A stretch of DNA of 64,000 bases from an uncultured Bacilli bacterium (lineage in GTDB: Bacteria; Bacillota_I; Bacilli_A; RFN20; CAG-826). The translations under genes and the position numbers were made by a program. The notes beneath the pieces are model-generated. The model searched no databases and was not told the DNA's origin. It was given only the letters and a program-made list of their open reading frames with translations. The DNA lies in contig CAJOMQ010000002.1 in NCBI GenBank assembly GCA_905236715.1, positions 1 through 64,000 of the forward strand, given 5' to 3'. Below are positions 25,129-33,764 of this stretch, in pieces. Positions within the stretch are counted from its first letter, which is position 1. Each line of letters starts with the position of its first letter.

Positions 25129-25353
25129 ATGTTTGAACAATTAAAAAAATTAATTAAAAGAAGCATGCCAGATATCGATATTGAAAAAGCCACACTCGAT
25201 TCGCGTTTAGTGGAAGATTTGGGTTTTGATTCTTTAGGCATGATGCTATTGGCCATGACCGTTGAAAATGAAATGGGAATTCAATTTTCGGAAGAAACCC
25301 TTAATTTTGTCACTGTTGGTGATGTCGTCAAATATTTAGAAGAACATCAATAA
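25129..25353 (+). CDS. acpP: acyl carrier protein
   Basis: 74 residues, acidic four-helix protein. The phosphopantetheine serine is in VEDLGFDSLGMMLLAM (Ser near residue 36). It ends the plsX operon and could supply acyl groups to PlsX and the GNAT enzyme. No other fatty-acid synthesis genes are in the window. Confidence 0.95.
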   Translation: MFEQLKKLIKRSMPDIDIEKATLDSRLVEDLGFDSLGMMLLAMTVENEMGIQFSEETLNFVTVGDVVKYLEEHQ

Positions 25354-25374
25354 TATTTTAAAGATAAGAAAATA

Positions 25375-25396
25375 GCCACCTTAAGGTGGCTTTTTT
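25375..25396. terminator. terminator after acpP
   Basis: GCCACC-TTAA-GGTGGC followed by six T. It also faces the convergent gene ending at 25411. Confidence 0.92.
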
Positions 25397-25410
25397 CGTT
25401 AGTGAATATT

Positions 25411-25983
25411 CTACGCTTTTTTATGGAAATTAATGCTTTTAAATCTCTTAGCGAGGCTCTTCATATAATTTCTTCTTTCGCTATGTTCCACGATGAAGAT
25501 ATCAAGAGCTTCCCAAATGGTGACCCAAGAAGCAATTTCAATAATCGCAACAATGATTTCTTTTAACGCTCTTTCTTCTTGCCATAAAGCCGCGACTAAT
25601 ATCATCGCAACGAGGAAAATAATACCAGTAGCAAATAAACTTAAGGCGATTTTTGATTTATATTTTTGATTTCTTTGTGAAACTTTTAATTCAAGGGCGG
25701 CATTTTTGATGAATATTTCTTTTAATTGTTCTTCGCTATATTCACCTAAATCATCAAAAGTAATATCTAAATCGATTTTATATCCCTTGGGGGCATATGC
25801 AAAAGCGGACTTTAACCATTCGGAAAATTCATCATTAAAAATAGGAATTTTGGTAATGGAATTTTTATCAAACACTTCATCAGTATTAGCGAATTCCAAT
25901 TTCATAAAAGCGATTTTATTTTCTTTATCTAATTGAAAAAATTCTTCTTCAATATTCGCTAATTCTTTAATCTTTTCATTCAT
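25411..25983 (-). CDS. two-helix membrane protein, unknown
   Basis: 190 residues from ATG 25983, which has AGG at 8 nt; the track begins at an upstream TTG that is too close to the SD. An acidic N-terminal cytosolic domain of 105 residues is followed by helices ALSLFATGIIFLVAMILVAA and EIIVAIIEIASWVTIWEALD, then a short basic tail. No family recognised. Confidence 0.6.
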   Translation of the reverse strand: MNEKIKELANIEEEFFQLDKENKIAFMKLEFANTDEVFDKNSITKIPIFNDEFSEWLKSAFAYAPKGYKIDLDITFDDLGEYSEEQLKEIFIKNAALELKVSQRNQKYKSKIALSLFATGIIFLVAMILVAALWQEERALKEIIVAIIEIASWVTIWEALDIFIVEHSERRNYMKSLAKRFKSINFHKKA

Positions 25984-26081
25984 CTTCAAATCCTCGCGGG
26001 TTTAATTTTAACAAATATTACCTCAATTGACATATATGAGAAACAAAACAGTCTATTTCGTAACATCAGGTAGAAAGAAAA

Positions 26082-26097
26082 GCCGCTTAAAAGCGGC
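26082..26097 (-). terminator. terminator of the SDR gene
   Basis: GCCGCT-TAAA-AGCGGC; on the minus strand it is followed by TTTTCTTTC, 29 nt after the SDR stop. Confidence 0.8.
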
Positions 26098-26125
26098 CTA
26101 ACTTATATTTTTAATATATTTTTTC

Positions 26126-26887
26126 CTACATTTTGCAGGTTTGCCCACCATCGACATAGATAACTTGGCCAGTGCAAAAACTAGAAGCGTCTGAGGCTAA
26201 ATAGATCAATATGCCATCAAGTTCGCCTTCTTTACCAAAACGACGCATCGGTAAAGTGGCTTTTTGCGCTTCCGCCATTGGGCTATCAAGAGAAGATTCG
26301 GTGAGTTCAGTAGCAAAAACACCAGGAGCGATGGCATTAACGTTAATGCCTAAAGGTGATAATTCACAAGCTAAGGCTCTCGTTAAATTAGCAATAGCGG
26401 CTTTGCTGGCATAATAAGAAGGTGATCCAGCTTCACCACCGTGGGAAGCGATGGATGCTGTATTAATAATTCTCCCACTACCTTGTTTAACCATAAATTT
26501 AGCCGCTTCTCTAGAGGCAATATAGGCGCCAGTCACATTCGTGGACATCGCTCTATTCCAACCTTCGGTTGTGGAATCAAGTAATCCATCCCAGACGATG
26601 ATGCCAGCGTTATTAACTAAAATATCTAATTTACCGAATTTATTAATTACTTCATTGATACACGCAATAATGGATGCTTCATCATTGACATCACATCTAA
26701 CGGTGATACAAGTTCCACCTATTTCTTCCACTAATCTTTTGGTTTCTTCTAATTTTTCTATTCTTCTAGCGGCAACAGCAACCTTGGCGCCTTGATTGGC
26801 TAACGCTTTGGCAAATTGACGGCCTAAGCCTGATGATGCGCCAATAACTAACGCTACTTTACCGGTTAAATCAAAATAATTAATCAT
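26126..26887 (-). CDS. SDR-family oxidoreductase (gluconate/ketogluconate dehydrogenase-like)
   Basis: 253 residues, classical short-chain dehydrogenase. NAD(P) motif VIGASSGLGRQFA, the NNAG motif ILVNNAGI, catalytic Ser in NTASIAS, YYASK for Tyr/Lys, and a C-terminal SFCTGQVIYVDGGQT. The opening FDLTGKVALVIGA and overall form match the 2-deoxy-gluconate/gluconate 5-dehydrogenase group, but substrate cannot be fixed from sequence. SD GGAGAATATC precedes the ATG. Monocistronic. Confidence 0.88.
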   Translation of the reverse strand: MINYFDLTGKVALVIGASSGLGRQFAKALANQGAKVAVAARRIEKLEETKRLVEEIGGTCITVRCDVNDEASIIACINEVINKFGKLDILVNNAGIIVWDGLLDSTTEGWNRAMSTNVTGAYIASREAAKFMVKQGSGRIINTASIASHGGEAGSPSYYASKAAIANLTRALACELSPLGINVNAIAPGVFATELTESSLDSPMAEAQKATLPMRRFGKEGELDGILIYLASDASSFCTGQVIYVDGGQTCKM

Positions 26888-27147
26888 GATATTCTCCTTA
26901 AACTTTATACATTTCTTTTATCATATATCGGAAATAATGTCCACATATGTGCAGTAAAATTCTAATCTAAAATTATAGTTTCTGAAGTTTTGCTCGCTAG
27001 CCATAACCTTGGAGGTCGTGTTATCCACCTCCTAACCACAAAAAAAGACCCATAGGGTCTATTTTTTTCGTTTGGGGGCAGAATACTAAAGTGGTACTTT
27101 TTGCCCTAAAAAGTTGGGGTGTATACATCTTAAGTGATACACTTTAA
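26888..27147. other. intergenic region at accessory-segment boundary
   Basis: No gene seen. It contains hairpin GGAGGT-10-ACCTCC (27011-27032), terminator AGACCC-ATA-GGGTCT with T-run (27046-27068), and GTACTTTTTGCC (27094-27105), which is similar in inverted orientation to GGCAAAATGGTAC at 29709-29721 beyond the IS3 transposase. Confidence 0.4.
27046..27068. terminator. bidirectional hairpin terminator
   Basis: AGACCC-ATA-GGGTCT then ATTTTTTT, with A-run on the other side, between the SDR and XRE genes. Confidence 0.8.
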
Positions 27148-28485
27148 TTAATCAAACAAATTTGAGAAATCTTGAGCAGATACCACTTTATACATTTTGC
27201 TATTGTATGAGAATCTATTTGATGTAAAAACCTCAATATCAGCAATATAACCAGTTATTTCGTAAGTGGCTTCAAGTGTTTCATCATAAGTTTCTTCATT
27301 TGGCCATTCAACAAATTCTAAATTATATAAGTAAGAAATAGGATATCTAGATAGAGTAGGCTTTTTAACCGCTTCAATATTGTTTCCGTATTGATTAATC
27401 ATATAACGATGCTCTGTATATTGAAGGGGCTCAGCAAATATTTTTTCAATCAAATATCTCGTGCCAGACACAGCCGTATTGAGACTTTTTCCTGTGATTG
27501 AAATGCTTTTGCTTGGTATGTTGTTAAAGTTGTATTCTAAAACGCTAGTGCCTGCACCAGAAACGTTTAAATCTTTATTTGTCTTATAAATGTTGTTTTC
27601 TAAGAAATCATATGCAACATCAATATCAGTTTCTCCGCTAGAATAATAAATGTTTCTAAAATAATCAGGTCCTAAACTACTATTTGAATATTCATATCTT
27701 AAGCTTTGAATATTTGATTTAGTAACTTCATTTATCCAAGGGCAAACGTCTTTTAAAGTAGCTTTGTAATTATTCCAAGTACTATTGCTATTATCGATTA
27801 TGAAATTTAGATGATTTTTATACGAATCAAAAGAATAGTTAAGGGTGTATGTGCCCTCTTTTTTAAATTCAATTCGATATCTTGGTTTTTCGCCATATTG
27901 ATTTCCGACATAATATGAATTTGAGAAAGAATGATCATGGTTAAAAATCGCGTGATCACCAGTAAAAACAACATCTTTGCTTCCGATATGAAGCGGGTAG
28001 ATACCAATTTCAAAGTCCAAGAAAGTATTTACGTAATAATATATTTCTTTTGTGTCTTGGTCCTTATAAGTGCTGACTAACTCAGCTGAATTGCTTATTG
28101 CGACATAGGCATCCACTCCAGTGATAATTGCTTTGCCGCCACCAGGAAGGCCACCATGATTATTATCGCTTTTATTAAGACCAATTATTCCGAGAGTTAT
28201 TCCAGTAGCGGTCCCACCTATAAGCAGAACTGCCAAAGCAATAATTCCAGCTTTAATTAAAAACTTATTCTTTTTATTCTTTTTTATAATGTTATCGCTT
28301 CTAAGTTCATCAACTTCCACACCAAAATAAACCGCTAATGCCTTTAGGGTTTCTTCACTTGGGTTGCCATTGCCGTTTTCATATTTCGCAATTGCAGATC
28401 TCGAAATATGAACGGCTTCAGCTAATGCTTCTTGTGATAATCCGTTTTCCTTTCTTAACTTTTTTAGTTTGTCTTTAAAATCCAT
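27148..28485 (-). CDS. XRE-type HTH protein with membrane helix and large extracytoplasmic domain
   Basis: 445 residues. The N-terminal XRE helix-turn-helix (KLRKENGLSQEALAEAVHIS, then SAIAKYENGNGNPSEETLKA) covers 1-65. After a Lys/Asn linker there is one helix (FLIKAGIIALAVLLIGGTAT), a Gly-rich hinge, and an extracellular region of about 330 residues rich in Tyr, Asn and beta-type segments that I do not recognise. This is the form of a membrane-bound regulator whose outer domain might sense a signal. Neither a partner operon nor a ligand is clear. It is divergent from an IS3-family transposase. Confidence 0.7.
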   Translation of the reverse strand: MDFKDKLKKLRKENGLSQEALAEAVHISRSAIAKYENGNGNPSEETLKALAVYFGVEVDELRSDNIIKKNKKNKFLIKAGIIALAVLLIGGTATGITLGIIGLNKSDNNHGGLPGGGKAIITGVDAYVAISNSAELVSTYKDQDTKEIYYYVNTFLDFEIGIYPLHIGSKDVVFTGDHAIFNHDHSFSNSYYVGNQYGEKPRYRIEFKKEGTYTLNYSFDSYKNHLNFIIDNSNSTWNNYKATLKDVCPWINEVTKSNIQSLRYEYSNSSLGPDYFRNIYYSSGETDIDVAYDFLENNIYKTNKDLNVSGAGTSVLEYNFNNIPSKSISITGKSLNTAVSGTRYLIEKIFAEPLQYTEHRYMINQYGNNIEAVKKPTLSRYPISYLYNLEFVEWPNEETYDETLEATYEITGYIADIEVFTSNRFSYNSKMYKVVSAQDFSNLFD

Positions 28486-28589
28486 AAATCAACTCATATA
28501 TATTTTAACTTTTTTTCATAGAAATGTTTGTTACTTATTGTTACTTTTATTGATTATCGTTGTTACTTTGTTTTAAGGTGGAAGAAAAA

Positions 28590-28667
28590 ATGATTAGAAA
28601 GTCGCAATTAACAGAAGAAAACAAGAAATTGAAAAGAAAATTATTTATTTGGAACATATCGGGGTAA
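28590..28667 (+). CDS. short orfA-like reading frame upstream of the IS3 orfB
   Basis: 25 codons (IRKSQLTEENKKLKRKLF) with SD AAGGTGG at good spacing. Its end resembles the coiled-coil tail of IS3-family OrfA, and OrfB lies in the -1 frame relative to it with an A-rich overlap (AAAAGAAAATTATTTATTT), as in programmed -1 frameshifting. The OrfA helix-turn-helix is missing, so the element may be 5'-truncated, or this is its true minimal leader. Confidence 0.45.
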   Translation: MIRKSQLTEENKKLKRKLFIWNISG

Positions 28668-29587
28668 GCATTAATTCTTCAGTTAAAGAAAAAGAAATCG
28701 CTGCGGAAAAGTTTTTAAATGAACATCCTGATTACAATCTTTATGAAGTTAGTGACACCATCAAAATCAATAGAGGAACCTTATACCACCACCTTTATAC
28801 AAGAGTGGAAAAACCTTGGTATGTTGAAAAGATGGAAACTTTATCAAAAGAGGTAATTGAAGTGTTTGAAGAATCTAAAAGACTATATGGTGCAGAAAAG
28901 ATAGTCCTCGCTCTGAAAAGAAAAGGGATTACAACTGACAAAAAAATGGTTCTAAAGATAATGAGGGAAAATAAGCTAGAGAAAGCCATCGTCGTTAAAA
29001 AGAAGAAACCCACTATTAATTCTTGGAAATATAAAAATTTTAAGGATTTAGTGAATAGAGATTTTAAACAAGAAGCACCAAATAAAGTTTGGACCAGCGA
29101 CTTTGCCGAAATAAAAGTTAGAGGAGTTAAATTCTATCTATGTATCATCTTGGATTTATATGCAAGAATGGTCGTTGGGTGGCGATTATCTCATAATAAA
29201 AACGAGAATTTAGCCATCAATACATTCAAGGATGCATTTGAAAAACGAAACGAACCTAGGGATTTGATTTTTCACTCGGATAGAGGAGCGGAATATACTT
29301 CCAATAATTTTAGAAAACTATTAGAAATGCTGGGTGTCCAACAATCATTTTCTAGGCCTGCTTCTCCAAATGATAATGCCTGTACCGAAGGTTTTATTTC
29401 TAGACTAAGAAGAGAAGAAATCAATGTCATCATTGAAAGATATGAAAATTCTATGGTGATGCGAGAGTATTTAAGTCAATATTTCAATTTCTATAACAAT
29501 AAAAGAATTCATACATTTAATAATGGTCTAACCCCAAAAGAAAAAGAGGATGAATATTACCAAAATCACCCTCAAAAACAGCCATAA
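28649..29587 (+). mobile_element. IS3-family transposase OrfB (DDE integrase core)
   Basis: 312 residues. An N-terminal helical HTH_21 part (RLYGAEKIVLALKRKGITTD) is followed by the rve core with the catalytic triad: Asp in VWTSDFAEIKV, Asp in LIFHSDRGAEYTS and Glu in NACTEGFISRLRREE, then the usual C-terminal NNKRIHTFNNGLTPKEKEDE. The triad is intact, so it could be active if expressed. It has no ATG; expression probably needs frameshifting from the small upstream frame. Clear terminal inverted repeats were not identified with certainty. Confidence 0.88.
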
Positions 29588-29610
29588 TTTTTTATTTATC
29601 TATAAATAAA

Positions 29611-29635
29611 GCCGGAATCTATGTTCAATTCCGGC
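29611..29635. terminator. hairpin after the IS3 transposase
   Basis: GCCGGAAT-9-ATTCCGGC, 24 nt after the orfB stop. Stable stem; a weak T-run, so termination is uncertain. Confidence 0.5.
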
Positions 29636-29724
29636 ATACTGTACGTTTGGAAATGAGCGAAAGAAATAATACAATTTTCGTTTTCTTTGAAAAAATGGTA
29701 CAACACCAGGCAAAATGGTACAAA

Positions 29725-30204
29725 CTAATTCTTAAAATTAGTTGTTGATAAAGGATAAAGTTTCTTAAAGATATCTATGTATTTATCTTCTTTTGAAGTC
29801 ATAGCCATGAATGTGCTATCAAATGCATCAATTTCCAAAACGGCTAGTGGGTGTTGTATTGTTGACTTATTATCGTCAAATAAATGCGGCCTAGGATGCT
29901 CATCGCCAATTCCCGGTAATTCTTCAACTAAAATCTTATCTAATGATATGGTTGAATAAAATAATGAAAATACGGCCCAAATCCATTGAACATCGTCTTT
30001 TTCCAGCCATGTCATGAGTTCTTTGTGAGTACAAATGAAGCATTCGGAGTTATTTGCAAGAAACAAATCAAATTCTTGATCAATGCTATAAGCTTCGATG
30101 TCTGTAACTAACCATTTATAATCATCTGGTATTTGAAGTTCTTTAAATAGCGACCTTAAATGAGTATAAGATTTACAATCATTAATAGAAATTAAACGTT
30201 TCAT
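29725..30204 (-). CDS. hypothetical cytosolic protein in accessory segment
   Basis: 159 residues, acidic, no membrane segment. Sequence shows YKWLVTDIEAY near 30, WLEKDDVQWIWAVFSLF near 65 and a C-terminal YIDIFKKLYPL. Single-domain proteins of this size and Trp pattern sometimes act as immunity proteins, but nothing specific supports that here. A possible -10 TATGAT sits 6 nt before the ATG with no SD, another leaderless arrangement. It lies between the IS3 element and the initiator tRNA. Confidence 0.5.
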   Translation of the reverse strand: MKRLISINDCKSYTHLRSLFKELQIPDDYKWLVTDIEAYSIDQEFDLFLANNSECFICTHKELMTWLEKDDVQWIWAVFSLFYSTISLDKILVEELPGIGDEHPRPHLFDDNKSTIQHPLAVLEIDAFDSTFMAMTSKEDKYIDIFKKLYPLSTTNFKN

Positions 30205-30283
30205 GTTTAAATCATATCATCTACTTTGATGATGAGTGAAATAAAAACAGTACTGACATTGTATCAATACTGTTGTTTGCATT

Positions 30284-30359
30284 TGGTTGCGGAGGGTGGA
30301 TTTGAACACACCGACCTCCAGGTTATGGGCCTGACGAGCTACCACTGCTCTACTCCGCG
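30284..30359 (-). tRNA. initiator tRNA-Met (CAU), degenerate
   Basis: Acceptor CGCGGAG/CTCCGCA has the initiator hallmark C1-A72 mismatch, discriminator A and encoded CCA. The anticodon loop reads CCCATAA, so position 33 is C instead of U. Only two of the three G-C pairs of the initiator anticodon stem remain (TCAGG/CCTGG, A29-U41). The T-stem carries an extra nucleotide (GGTG-T-G with CCACC), giving a bulge. It may be functional with unusual structure or a decaying copy. Confidence 0.8.
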
Positions 30360-30381
30360 AGATTGTGGTAGCTCGTCGGCC
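30333..30381. repeat. inverted repeat between the tRNA D-arm and its 5' leader
   Basis: GACGAGCTACCAC inside the initiator tRNA (30333-30345, plus-strand sense) is matched exactly inverted by GTGGTAGCTCGTC (30365-30377) in the leader, and both arms continue with GGCC across a 1-nt bulge. In the precursor RNA the leader could pair with the D-arm and anticodon stem. End positions are approximate by 1-2 nt. Confidence 0.8.
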
Positions 30382-30404
30382 ACCAACACTGGAGTTAACA
30401 ATTT

Positions 30405-30581
30405 TTATTTGCGGTTTTTGCGTCGAGCGTTTTCACTCTTCACTTTTCTCTTAAGAGATTTCTTTAAGAAAAATTCTCTTTTACGAGCTTCTTGGATAGT
30501 TCCAGCTTTGTTAACTTGACGTTTAAATCTGCGTAATGCATCATCTAAACTTTCGTTTTCACGAACTACAGTCTTTGGCAT
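30405..30581 (-). CDS. rpsU: 30S ribosomal protein S21
   Basis: 58 residues from ATG 30581, preceded by AAGGTGGTGACAGCA; the track adds four codons that include the [22 protein letters not shown] followed by a basic [17 protein letters not shown] and an Arg/Lys tail are diagnostic for S21. No clear terminator separates it from the initiator tRNA downstream, so read-through into the tRNA is possible. Confidence 0.96.
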   Translation of the reverse strand: MPKTVVRENESLDDALRRFKRQVNKAGTIQEARKREFFLKKSLKRKVKSENARRKNRK

Positions 30582-30688
30582 TGCTGTCACCACCTTTCCG
30601 CTTACTAAAAAGCGCCTTGTATATTAAAACACAGAGCGCCTTTTTATGTCAACCTTAATTATTAAATAATTCTCGGTTATTTATATGT

Positions 30689-31324
30689 TTATAAGATTTT
30701 TGTGCCGTTAGAAGTACCGATACGATTAGCGCCAGCTTCCACCATCGCTAATAGATCTTCATGGGTTCTCACTCCACCTGAGGCTTTCACGCCCATTTCT
30801 GGTCCGACAGTCTGACGCATTAGGGCCACATCGTGCACAGTGGCGCCTCCTGTAGAAAAGCCTGTACTTGTTTTGACAAAATCAGCACCTGCTTTTTTCG
30901 CGGCTAAACACGCTCTTACTTTTTCTTCATCGGTTAATAAGCAAGTCTCGATAATTACTTTAAGAATTCTGGAACCGGCGACTGATTTTAATTCACGAAT
31001 TTCTTCTTGTACATAATCATCATGTCCGGCTTTTAACATACCGACATTAATAACCATATCAATTTCATCGGCTCCTTCTTTGATGGCTAATTGGGCTTCT
31101 TCAATTTTGGTTTTTGTTAAATTCATTCCCAAAGGGAATCCAATGACCGTGCAGACTTTGACATCACTATCTTTTAAGCATTGTGCCGCTAAAGGGACAT
31201 AGGCAGGATTTACACAGACCGACATAAAAGAAAATTGTTTGGCTTCTTCACAAAGTTTGACAATTTGTTCTGGTGTGGCATCTTGTTTTAAAAGGGTATG
31301 ATCAATTAATTTGTTATATTGCAT
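30689..31324 (-). CDS. deoC: deoxyribose-phosphate aldolase
   Basis: 211 residues, a class I aldolase splitting 2-deoxyribose 5-phosphate into glyceraldehyde 3-phosphate and acetaldehyde. TIM-barrel motifs: [15 protein letters not shown] at the start, [14 protein letters not shown] with catalytic Asp, [15 protein letters not shown] with the Schiff-base Lys, and [17 protein letters not shown]. With add (42847-43842) it points to nucleoside salvage and use. SD AGAGG. Monocistronic. Confidence 0.96.
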   Translation of the reverse strand: MQYNKLIDHTLLKQDATPEQIVKLCEEAKQFSFMSVCVNPAYVPLAAQCLKDSDVKVCTVIGFPLGMNLTKTKIEEAQLAIKEGADEIDMVINVGMLKAGHDDYVQEEIRELKSVAGSRILKVIIETCLLTDEEKVRACLAAKKAGADFVKTSTGFSTGGATVHDVALMRQTVGPEMGVKASGGVRTHEDLLAMVEAGANRIGTSNGTKIL

Positions 31325-31344
31325 AAAATTATCCTCTTTCCCAT

Positions 31345-31374
31345 TATAACAAAAAAGAAAAGGTCTAACGACCT
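31345..31374 (-). terminator. terminator of rpmF
   Basis: AGGTC-TAAC-GACCT, with TTTTCTTTTTT following on the minus strand, just downstream of the rpmF stop. Confidence 0.75.
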
Positions 31375-31379
31375 AATCT

Positions 31380-31637
31380 TTATTCTTGCTCGGCTTTTTT
31401 GCTGGCTTTCTTGGCTGGCGCTTTTTTCGCGGGAGCTTTTTTGGGTTCTTCTTTAACAACTTTACCGTTTAAATAAACAGGTTTGCCATTATAATAACCA
31501 CATTTTGGACATACTTGGTGAGATTTAATCATTTCACCACAATGTGAACAGGTCACAAGACCAGTAACATTTAATTTGAAATGGGTACGTCTTAATCTTT
31601 TTCTTGTTTTGCTAATTCGTCTTTGTGGGACTGCCAT
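31380..31637 (-). CDS. rpmF: 50S ribosomal protein L32 with Lys/Ala/Pro tail
   Basis: 85 residues; L32 is normally about 57-60. The core [20 protein letters not shown] and a zinc ribbon (CSHCGE and [10 protein letters not shown], four Cys) are complete. About 25 extra residues follow, in a repetitive [16 protein letters not shown] pattern that is probably disordered and basic. SD AAGGAGG. Confidence 0.95.
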   Translation of the reverse strand: MAVPQRRISKTRKRLRRTHFKLNVTGLVTCSHCGEMIKSHQVCPKCGYYNGKPVYLNGKVVKEEPKKAPAKKAPAKKASKKAEQE

Positions 31638-31730
31638 AGGGGTTTCCTCCTTGTTTACAACGCTACTAATTATATTAGTTGGTCAAGACTAGTGTCAATA
31701 CTTTTTAGACAAGTTATAAATAAACGCAAT

Positions 31731-33008
31731 TTATTTAGATATAATCATACTTTTTTGTAGTTTGATTTTTATTTTTTGGCCAATTTTTTGTTCATTATCC
31801 GCGATTTTAACATCAATATAGTTGCTTGTGTGGCCAATGTTATAACCACCATCGTATTTCTCAATTAATACTTCAACTTCTTTATCAATGAATTTATCAG
31901 TGTAATTGTTCCATAATTCCTGACTGAGCTTAAGTAATGTGTCCACGCGTTGAGCTTTAATTTCTGGTTTAATTTGATCAGGCATATAAAATGCTTTGGT
32001 ATTTTCTCTTGCGGAAAAAGGGAAAACATGAAGCATATGGAAGCCACATTGTTTGATGAAAGTCACGGTTTCATTAAATTCTTCTTCTGTTTCACCGGGG
32101 AAACCGACAATAACGTCTGTCGTTAAAGCAATATCGGGATTTGCTTGTTTGATTTTATCAATTTTATTTAAAAATTCTTCGGGATTATATTTTCTATTCA
32201 TTCTTTCTAAGACGGTTTTTGAACCCGATTGAATAGGAATATGGAGATGTTTTGCTAAACAATCATTATCTTTTATTAATTGAATTAATTTGTCATCAAT
32301 TTCACTTTCTTCTATAGAAGATATTCTTAATCCTTGGATATGAGGAATTTGGCATAATTCTTCCACTAAGTCAGAAAAAGAAGTGTTTTGTAAATCTTGT
32401 CCATAGCCACCGACATGAATACCGGTTAAAACAATTTCTGGATATCCTTTTTCCACTAAATAGGTGGCTTCTTTGATGACGTCTTCTTTATTTCTACTAC
32501 GCATTTTTCCTCTTCTTAAAGGAATCAAACAATATGAGCAAAAATTATCACAGCCATCTTGAATTTTTAAATAAGCACGGACATTTTCACAAAAAGAAGT
32601 GATGCCCATCTCTTCGTATTGAAAACGACGGGTGTTTTGGTCCACTTTTATTATTTGTTTTCCATTGGTTTTAAATTCATTAATAAGAGACACTATTTCA
32701 TTGCGATGATTAGTGCCTATGATGATGTTGGCCTGAATATCATTAACAATATAAGAAGCATTTCCTTGTGAATAACAGCCCATCACCACACTGATAGCGT
32801 GGGGGTTTTGTTTCATCATTTTACGAATGTGTTGGCGGGATTTTTGATCTGCAGTCGCAGTAACACTACAAGTGTTAATAACCACCACATCCGCTTCCTC
32901 TTTGTTACATTCTTCCCATCCTTGACGATTAAAAGCATCTCGCAAAGAGGCACATTCATAAGAATTAACCTTGCATCCTAAAGAAATAATTTTATATTTC
33001 ATATTCAT
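31731..33008 (-). CDS. mtaB: tRNA t6A37 methylthiotransferase MtaB
   Basis: 425 residues. Starts KYKIISLGCKVNSYECASLR, the MtaB version of the UPF0004 motif, with a later INTCSVTATADQKSRQ. Radical-SAM motif DGCDNFCSYCLIPLRRG and a TRAM-like C-terminus follow. It converts t6A to ms2t6A at position 37 of tRNAs. The ATG overlaps the upstream stop as ATGA, giving an rsmE-orf-mtaB operon that is all about RNA modification except for the unknown middle gene. Confidence 0.94.
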   Translation of the reverse strand: MNMKYKIISLGCKVNSYECASLRDAFNRQGWEECNKEEADVVVINTCSVTATADQKSRQHIRKMMKQNPHAISVVMGCYSQGNASYIVNDIQANIIIGTNHRNEIVSLINEFKTNGKQIIKVDQNTRRFQYEEMGITSFCENVRAYLKIQDGCDNFCSYCLIPLRRGKMRSRNKEDVIKEATYLVEKGYPEIVLTGIHVGGYGQDLQNTSFSDLVEELCQIPHIQGLRISSIEESEIDDKLIQLIKDNDCLAKHLHIPIQSGSKTVLERMNRKYNPEEFLNKIDKIKQANPDIALTTDVIVGFPGETEEEFNETVTFIKQCGFHMLHVFPFSARENTKAFYMPDQIKPEIKAQRVDTLLKLSQELWNNYTDKFIDKEVEVLIEKYDGGYNIGHTSNYIDVKIADNEQKIGQKIKIKLQKSMIISK

Positions 33009-33763
33009 TTATTTTTCTTGATTAAATCCAACATTTTGGATGAAATAAAGCCATTATCATATAAAGATTGAATAAAACCTTCTCTATCATTAGCGAAAAA
33101 TTTATCAATGACAGGTGTGATTCTTTCTAACATATGACTTGTCGTTGGACGTTTTAGATATTTATCAAATAAAACAATTTTAATATCGAGTCTACCTTGG
33201 GCATTGACGATATAAATCGTATTTGTGTCGTAATGGAAATAAGCTACTTCTTTACCATTGGTTCCCACTTTGACGAGGTGAGTGAAAAACGAATTAAATA
33301 AATCTGGACCATATAAATCAAAAGGATCAATACATGAATTGACAAAATTATCCTGCAAATTACTATATGGCTCGCTTAAAAGTTTTAATGGTTCGTTCGT
33401 GTAAATTTGATTTAAAGCACGTGGAAAAAACGGGATATAAATCTTCATGTTATTACTGGAAAAGTATGGTAAATCAACAAGTCTTTCTTTTAATGAATCA
33501 AGGAAGGCTGGAACATCTTGTTTTTGTTGATATTCATCAAGTGATTTAACTTCCGCTTCGATGGTTTGTTTGTTTAATAAACCAGTAATAATAATATTGG
33601 CCCGCATAATATTAAAATCATTGCCTTCACTATCGTATAAGAAAGAGAATTTGTTTATTTTACCGAGCTCATGACGGTGTTCCATGAAAAAAGAAAATTC
33701 TTCGGTATTTTCAATACCTTTTCTTTCTTTTTGTTTGGCTTCTAATAATTCAAATAAGTTCAT
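33005..33763 (-). CDS. hypothetical protein between rsmE and mtaB
   Basis: 252 residues, soluble, helical N-terminus (LFELLEAKQKERKG) and an alternating alpha/beta body containing YDSEGNDFNIMRANIIITGL and EVAYFHYDTNTIYIVNAQGR. No family recognised. It starts 1 nt after the rsmE stop and overlaps mtaB by 4 nt, so it is co-translated with two RNA-modification enzymes. Confidence 0.7.
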   Translation of the reverse strand: MNLFELLEAKQKERKGIENTEEFSFFMEHRHELGKINKFSFLYDSEGNDFNIMRANIIITGLLNKQTIEAEVKSLDEYQQKQDVPAFLDSLKERLVDLPYFSSNNMKIYIPFFPRALNQIYTNEPLKLLSEPYSNLQDNFVNSCIDPFDLYGPDLFNSFFTHLVKVGTNGKEVAYFHYDTNTIYIVNAQGRLDIKIVLFDKYLKRPTTSHMLERITPVIDKFFANDREGFIQSLYDNGFISSKMLDLIKKNK

Positions 33764-33764
33764 A

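Noticed and set aside
30602-30645. AAAAAGCGCC...GAGCGCCTTTTT as a strong terminator between deoC and rpsU
   Set aside because: The arms read mostly as direct repeats of AGCGCCTT and only pair with a bulge, so it is too weak to list as a terminator.
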